From contig NW_014577064.1 in NCBI RefSeq assembly GCF_000485595.1, positions 812,363 to 836,646 on the forward strand: 24,284 nucleotides of DNA. The letters run 5' to 3'. The position numbers and the translations under genes were made by a program. The stretch is from Priapulus caudatus. Lineage: Eukaryota; Priapulida; Priapulimorpha; Priapulimorphida; Priapulidae. Position 1 is the first letter of the stretch, and each line of letters opens with the position of its first letter. The notes under the pieces are model-generated. The model was not told the origin of the DNA and did no database searches. It saw only the letters and a list, made by a program, of their open reading frames with translations. Below, one piece after another: positions 18,783 to 24,284 of the stretch.

Positions 18783-18920
18783 TCTCTCAATTGCATCTTC
18801 TACGAGAATAAAGACTATGTACTATTTGCACCCTTTTCCATGGAAATTACTCTCACAAAGAAGAGAAAAGCATGGAAAGCAGTGCAGGCAGCAGTGAATG
18901 CTGTGTCAACAAAACTAGTG
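18783..18920 (+). pseudogene. Decayed Myb/SANT-like DNA-binding domain fragment, copy 1
   Basis: In one plus frame from 18804 the translation runs ENKDYVLFAPFSMEI followed by TLTKKRKAWKAVQAAVNAVS. The pattern N-K-D-x-V-L-F then K-K-x-x-x-W-x-x-x-x-x-A-V-N-A-V-S is that of Myb/SANT-like domains in Harbinger-associated and NAIF1-like proteins. The rest of the domain is lost, with no start, stop or intact helix 3. It supports a Harbinger origin of the enclosing element. Confidence 0.6.
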
Positions 18921-19352
18921 CTCGTCTCTGTACTATTGCTGCCGCTGCTGCAAACGTTGCCATCTCTTCCACTGACTTTTTGATGTATGGTGTGCGCGCG
19001 TGTGTGTGCGATTGACTCGCCCCAACTTAAGTGGATGCTTGTCTAAGCACGATGTCAACAGAAAGTCTTTGGTTCCAACCACTAGCTTTAAACTAGTGTA
19101 GGTGTCATAAACTAGTGTAGGTGTGAACAAACACCTTTTGTTACAACATTATAGGCATTGACTGTGCGAAAACACGCTTTTTATACATGCCCCAGTGCAG
19201 CTAGGACAGCTCTCTGGCTGTCCTAGAGTTATGTACACAGTGGACGTCAGCGTAGCGCGTTGATGAATTGCAACTTAAATCATGCATGCCTATGCCCCGC
19301 TTACGCCAGCCCGCCGTGCTGAGAAGCAATGATAAATCTGGCCCCAGAGTTC

Positions 19353-19624
19353 CAGGGTTCTCCCTACGTTGCGCAAACGGGGCGCGCGCGCCCCGTTTGG
19401 GAAAACTCCCACCTGTTTGAATCGTTGCGCCCCGTTTGGCAAAACTCCCCCCTGTTTGAATCGTTGCGCCCCGTTTAAATTACCTCCGCCCCGTTTAAAT
19501 TCCACCACAATAAAAGTTTGCCAGCGCGGGAATCGATCGTCAAGAATTGCCGTTCGACCAGGAAATCCGACGCGTGTATTTTTACAGTAACGCATGCACT
19601 GAAGACAGTACACAAGTTAACCTG
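19353..19624 (+). mobile_element. CAGGGTTCTCC element, truncated by the tandem junction
   Basis: It starts CAGGGTTCTCCCTACGTTGC and contains repeats of CCCCGTTT-GGGAAAACTCCC and CCTGTTTGAATCGTTGCG. It stops at 19624, where tandem copy 2 begins, so its right half and right TIR are missing. Copy 1 has one more internal CCTGTTTGAATCGTTGCGCC repeat than copy 2. Confidence 0.75.
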
Positions 19625-20006
19625 AGATTCTACAAGCTGCATCCAACTTCGTCAGCTGAGATAAAAAGAGATGGTCCACACCATCTAGTTTGAAATTTAG
19701 ATGGTCCTCCTAAATTTCAAATTGTTCTCTAAAAGTAATGCGGCGTGCAAGCCTAAGAAAGATATTTTAAATGATGATAAAATGGATGATGATGGGTTTT
19801 TCATGGTGATTCACCTACAATGAATGTATCAAACAATACAGTAATTGTTTATTCACTTTAATAATATACTGAAACGTGGAAAATTCAAAGAAAATTACCG
19901 TAAAATGGGACCAAAATATTCATTTGACTTTGAAAATCTCATGGTCCTCCTGATTATTTGATGGCCCCGGACCATTGGACCATCGCTTATTTCGACCCCT
20001 GGTCAA

Positions 20007-20800
20007 CTAGGGGTGTAACGATTCACCGATACCAGAATAGCGAGCGGCCCGCGATACGAAAATCGATACGCAGCGTCCGTATCGCGATACAAACAATACG
20101 CATGCCGTGAACGAGCACTGATTGTCGAAAATAACATTTATGCCTCGATACAAGGGCCCGGGCCCGGGTTTGTTGACACATAGCTTAGTGACGTCATGCA
20201 GTACACGGCATACGTGCGTTTCGCACCGAATTGCAGGCACAACCAAGTAGTGATTTCTCACAATTTCTCAAAGTGCATAGAACATTTTACCAATTTAGTG
20301 ATCTCAGTTAGTCATAGATTTGTCGCAGTAAGTACTAACAGTAGATGTTTTACATACGTTCACCCGTTTTGCACACATGCAATTAGTCGAACATTGTAAA
20401 AAGTAGAAAAATGCTGATTTCTCCATTTCGATTTCTGCCACAGCAGCCGATGTATAAATTTATATTTCTCTGACATTACAACTCGGAATAATTTAATTTT
20501 GCACTCATTTCAATGGCAGCACATTGCTTTAAAAAGCGCATCAGGGTTTGATATTAAGTGTCGTCTTTTACGAGTTATGGTTCTTTAGTTGCATAAATTT
20601 AAATTCGAAAATTCAACTTAAATTTCAACTTTCAAGCAATTTTTTTGCATGTTTTCGTTAACTATGAGTTTTTGTGCATACATATTTTAACATTAGCATT
20701 GAACAATTTATGTTGACTGACCTTGTCTGTGTATCGCGATACATATTTGATCATCACCTACGTATCGAGATATGTATCATATCGTGGCCCAAGTGCATCA
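20007..20800 (+). mobile_element. Candidate hAT-like element, copy 2 of unit
   Basis: Counterpart of 15590-16380. This copy preserves four Gs in GGGGTGTAACG, and its internal GTATCGCGATAC motifs are more regular than in copy 1. Confidence 0.45.
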
Positions 20801-20977
20801 TCAAACCTCTAAAGAGTCAACAACAGTAAGAAGGAAACTAAAGTGCTATATATAGAACAACTCGCCCTAGGCACACAGAACTTGTGTATCGTATTCGGCT
20901 TTTCTTTATCCGTGCCAGGGGACTTCTGGTACGTAATCGCCCCTAGTATATATATACCACAAAATATTGCCGATAAA

Positions 20978-21642
20978 GTCTAGATGTCCCTCTGACCTGG
21001 CTCGTTTAGCTATTTCTGACTAATATATATATAATATATAATAACTATATATATTATATATATAATATATATATATATATAATATATATAGGGTTTACCG
21101 GGTTATGGTTACGGTTAGCGGTTAAGGGCGCGACACACTAGGCGATGGCATCGGCGATGGCACATCGAGCGATGTAATCGCCCGATTCTATACGCGAGTC
21201 GAGTGGACACACTAGGTCGATTAAATCGGGCGATTTACACGCAGCGCCGTTGTGCTGAAAAAAAAAATACATTAGTTGATTTTCGCGCATTGTGTCTGAG
21301 TGCATTTGGTTCACTCTGGTTCAGTCATCAGAAATTATGCATGTGCTTGTTGTTCATTGGCCTGAATGAATTGTACAATTCGGGCGATGTTATCCCGGAC
21401 GCAGCGCGAGCGGAACACTAGGCGATGGCATCGGGTGATAATATCAAAACGTTTTGATCTGTGCGATGGCACTCGGGCGATGACATCGGCGATGAAATCG
21501 GTGGCGATTGATGTGGACACACTAGGCGATTTTCACGGCGATTACATCGCCCGATGCATCGCCTAATGTGTCCGGCCCTTTAGGGTTAGTCACGAAATAG
21601 CTAAACGAGCCAGTGTCAAACGAGTCAGGGGGACATATAGAC
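20978..21642. mobile_element. Foldback element with TA and telomere-like core, copy 2
   Basis: Counterpart of 16573-17203, with a longer and irregular TA region (21022-21089) and the same nested MITE. Confidence 0.8.
21125..21579. mobile_element. PIF/Harbinger-like MITE, TSD TTA, copy 2
   Basis: Counterpart of 16707-17140 with TTA at 21122-21124 and 21580-21582. The left end reads AGGGCGCGACAC where copy 1 has AGGGCCGGACAC. Confidence 0.85.
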
Positions 21643-22401
21643 CCTCGCAGCCAAAGTATTCCAGTGTAAGTACTCACCACCCACTGAAGTGGTACCAGCT
21701 ATATATACAGTAGATTTGGTGACTGCAGTCCCAAAAAAGCTATATAATGTATCACGTATCGATAACAATAGTAGACATAGATATACGAGTGGCAGATGTT
21801 TTTGGTGACATTTGATAACAAATGCAATACATACTCTACTCTACCTTAACTCTAATGCTCATTTAGGTAAAGAATTTTTGCAAACCATGCCATTGATTAC
21901 TTTTAGCAGTCTGCGAAATTAACCACTGGCCCGGTATCCGAGGCCAGTAAATTTTCCGTGGGCCAATGAAACTGGTAAATGAACAAGCCCGATGCGGCCA
22001 GTGGAAAAAAAATGAGTAAATGGTCTATTAATGATATTTCAGTTCTTTATGTGGATGATCAGTCTGAGAATTTACCCGAAATTCGACCGATATTTTGTAT
22101 GAAAATTTACCGATATTTACCGATAGGGCATCATATTTCCGATCTTAAGTAGGGGAATAACTAGTCAACACCATGCGTGTTTGTCGCCGCTAGAGGTCGG
22201 AACAACTTCCGGTTTCCGGTTCTGGTTTTCAACGTGGCTTGAACGTTTGGCCTAAGTTACTTTCGAAGTCGAAATGAGTTTTCTGATTATGAATGAGCGT
22301 GATGATGATGAGTACGATGCAGTGACAATGAGATCGGCGGGCGAGGAAAGTGGATATTTTTTTTTTCAATTTATGAAAGATAAATCTCTAAGAATACACC
22401 A
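21643..22401. other. Spacer of tandem unit, copy 2
   Basis: Counterpart of 17204-17966, with the same CCACTGGCCC pair, ACCGATATTT motifs and ACTTCCGG (22205-22212). Confidence 0.4.
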
Positions 22402-22609
22402 GGCCCAGATTCATCATTGGTGCGTAAGTTACCGTCCATAGGAGGCATCCTACGAAGTGCGTACGTAACGTTGCTGAGGTTAATTCATCAAAGCTGTCCT
22501 AGCCCGTGCGTAGGCATATCTTATGAGTTGCACATAACACCGCTGGTAAGCAGCCGCATTCCATTCCTCGCTGCCAGTATTTCATGTGACACCGTTTTTG
22601 CCCATACTC

Positions 22610-23062
22610 AGCAGCTAGGCCTGCATACCTCTCAAAGTTATTACTCGGTCGGGTTTTTAATAATTTCTAACTCTAAAAACTGTTTACTTTAAAATTATTA
22701 AAAATTTACATAAACAGACAGACGGTTGTTATTTTGAATACGAAGTTTTATTTCGCAATCGTAGTTTATATTCAAAAGTTATATCAGCCGAAAGTTGCCT
22801 ACCTTGACTCTGATTGCAAACACTAGCTGGTCAAATATAAACAAATGGCGCTCTAGCGAGGCGTGGCGGTAGCAACTTTCGGCTGATATAACATTTTGAA
22901 ATAAAACTACGATAGAATAATAAACTTCGTATTCAAAATGACAACCGTCTTGTCTGTTATTGTAAATATTTAATAATTTTTAACGTAATAGTTTTAGAGT
23001 TAGATGTGATAAAAACTCGACCGAGTATAACTTCGGAGGTATGCAGGCCCTAGCTGCGAGTT
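22610..23062. repeat. Large palindrome (foldback), copy 2
   Basis: Counterpart of 18172-18622, with the same arm ends and loop and several one-base indels in each arm. Confidence 0.88.
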
Positions 23063-23223
23063 GTGGCATGGCGAATGTTAAACACAGCCACATCAAGAAT
23101 AGCAGAAACAGCGTACAACTGGGCAGATGCATTAATAACGAGCTAATAATACCTATGTTGTATTAGCTCGTGATGTCAACAACACGGCACAGCCCAGAGT
23201 CTGACCCAGCCTAGCACAGCCCC

Positions 23224-23360
23224 ATCTCTCAATTGCATCTTCTCGAGAATAAAGACTATGTACTATTTGCACCCTTTTCCATGGAAATTACTCTCCACAA
23301 GAAGAGAGAAAGCATGCGAAAGCAGTGCAGGCAGCCATGTGAATGCTGTGTCAACAAAAC
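23224..23360 (+). pseudogene. Decayed Myb/SANT-like fragment, copy 2
   Basis: Same fragment as 18783-18920, broken by one-base indels: the frame reads ENKDYVLFAPFSMEITL and then departs from copy 1. Confidence 0.55.
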
Positions 23361-23806
23361 TAGTGCTCGTCTCTGCTACTATTGCTGCCCGCTGCTGCAA
23401 ACGTTGCCATCTCTTCCACTGACTTTTGATGTATGGTGTGCGCGCGTGTGTGTGTGCCGATTGACTCGCCCCAACTTAAGTGGCATGCTTGTCTAAGCAC
23501 GATGTCAACAGAAAGTCTTTGCGTTCCAACCACTAGCTTTAAACTAGTGTAGTGTTCATAAACTAGTGTAGGTGTGAACAAACACCTTTTGTTACAACAT
23601 TATAGGCATTGACTGTGCCGAAAACACGCTTTTTATACATGCCCCAGTGCAGCTAGGACAGCTCTCTGGCTGTCCTAGAGTTATGTACACAGTGGACGTC
23701 AGCGTAGCGCGTGATGATATTGCAACTTAAATCATGCCATGCCTATGCCCCGCTTACGCCAGCCGCCCGTGCTGAGAAGCAATGATAAATTCTGGCCCCA
23801 GAGTTC

Positions 23807-24279
23807 CAGGGTTCTCCCTACGTTGCGCAAACGGGGCGCGCGCGCGCCCGTTTGGGAAAACTCCCCCTGTTTGAATCGTTGCGCCCCGTTTTAAATTACC
23901 TCCGCCCCCGTTTAAATTCCACCACAATAAAAGTTTGCAGCGCGGAATTCGATCGTCAAGAATTGCCGTTCGACCAGGAAATCCGACGCGTGTAATTTTT
24001 ACAGTAACGCATGCACTGAAGACATACACAAGTTAACCTGACAATGAACATGTTAACCTGTCACTAACTGTAGACCGACTCGGCTATCTTTATATACAAG
24101 AACCCCAAATACCGTCTATGGTGTGGTGGCGATTTTTACGGCATTAATTAGTCGTACGGTAAAAATACGCCCCGGACCCCCTAGTTTCCCCCTACCCTCC
24201 CCCTAGTTTTCCCCCTCCCCTCCCCTCTCCCCTACCCCTCCCCTCCCCCTGTTTGAATTTCATCCTGGGGAGAACCCTG
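23807..24279 (+). mobile_element. CAGGGTTCTCC-type TIR element, complete (hAT-like)
   Basis: 473 bp with left end CAGGGTTCTCCC and right end GGGAGAACCCTG, flanked by AGTTC at 23802-23806 and 24280-24284, the last bases of the window. The CAGGG end and 5-bp TSD are like those of the elements at 625-814 and 1881-2065. It is non-autonomous. The right part is a C-rich run (24174-24250) of CCCCTAG and CCCTCCCC repeats. Confidence 0.75.
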
Positions 24280-24284
24280 AGTTC

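Larger units (their letters stand above)
17967..19345. mobile_element. ~1.38-kb TIR element (Harbinger-like?), copy 1
   Basis: The ends GGGCCCAGATTCATCATTGG and TGATAAATCTGGCCCC are inverted, with weaker similarity for ~120 bp inward (CGTAAG, GCATAGGCAT-like, TCATCAA). CCAG occurs at both borders, a possible short TSD. Inside are a ~450-bp palindrome and a decayed Myb/SANT-like coding fragment, the latter typical of Harbinger-associated second proteins. The superfamily call rests on that fragment and is inference. Confidence 0.65.
15211..19624 (+). repeat. 4.41-kb tandem unit, copy 1
   Basis: It starts GATTCTACAAGCTGCATCC and ends AAGTTAACCTGA, directly followed by copy 2. The period is 4414 bp, from the position of the shared start. 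The whole unit aligns colinearly with 19625-24040, differing mainly by one-base indels. Its components are listed separately. Confidence 0.95.
22402..23800. mobile_element. ~1.4-kb TIR element (Harbinger-like?), copy 2
   Basis: Counterpart of 17967-19345 with the same ends and internal parts. Confidence 0.65.
19625..24040 (+). repeat. 4.41-kb tandem unit, copy 2
   Basis: Colinear with copy 1 over its full length. Beyond 24040 the sequence continues with the rest of a TIR element that copy 1 lacks. Both copies carry apparent indels relative to each other, many not in homopolymers. Confidence 0.95.

Noticed and set aside
20007-20399. ORFs on both strands in the tandem copies (also 15570-15914)
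   Set aside because: They are repeat-derived, differ in frame between the two copies because of indels, and show no known domain.
15211-24040. CRISPR array or bacterial repeat system suggested by regular short repeats (CGATGGCATCGGGCGATG)
   Set aside because: Spacing is irregular, motifs occur in both orientations within TIR elements, and the rest of the window has eukaryotic introns.

Overview
The window looks like nuclear DNA of a non-vertebrate metazoan, or possibly another opisthokont. It is AT-rich and intron-containing, with GT-AG introns, interspersed terminal-inverted-repeat (TIR) transposons, and interstitial CCCTAA/TTAGGG repeats of the metazoan type. No prokaryotic operon structure is present. 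I cannot assign a species. An intron-rich sulfite oxidase gene and abundant small DNA transposons fit an early-branching or marine invertebrate, such as a sponge or cnidarian, but this is inference.

Layout. Positions 1-2070 hold simple repeats ((AG)n and a long GA-rich tract) and two inverted copies of one ~190 bp TIR element, each with a perfect 5-bp target-site duplication (TSD). Positions 2071-3490 are AT-rich sequence with nothing recognisable. Positions 3769-12043 (minus strand) carry the only gene I can support: a complete ten-exon sulfite oxidase, 383 codons, with every splice junction and phase resolved. It lacks the N-terminal cytochrome b5 (heme) domain, so it has the plant-type architecture of a molybdenum-cofactor domain plus a dimerization domain. 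Its 3' flank carries a 208 bp MITE (miniature inverted-repeat transposable element), and its last intron carries a 606 bp foldback element and a ~0.6 kb dispersed repeat.

Positions 12044-15210 are intergenic. They contain hairpins, an inverted-repeat element whose core holds four CCCTAA telomeric units, a ~315 bp MITE, and a second copy of the dispersed repeat found in the gene's last intron.

Positions 15211-24040 are two head-to-tail copies of a ~4.41 kb unit. Each unit is a mosaic of transposon pieces: a hAT-like end, a foldback element with TA and telomere-like repeats that a PIF/Harbinger-like MITE (TSD TTA) has entered, a ~1.4 kb TIR element containing a large palindrome and a decayed Myb/SANT-like domain, and the start of a CAGGG-type element. 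Copy 2 runs on into the full CAGGG element, which ends with its TSD at the last base of the window. The two copies differ mostly by scattered one-base insertions and deletions, which suggests unpolished long-read sequence. Open reading frames in that half should not be trusted.

What works together: only the sulfite oxidase is a functional gene, predicted to oxidise sulfite to sulfate. The rest is transposon-derived or simple-repeat DNA.
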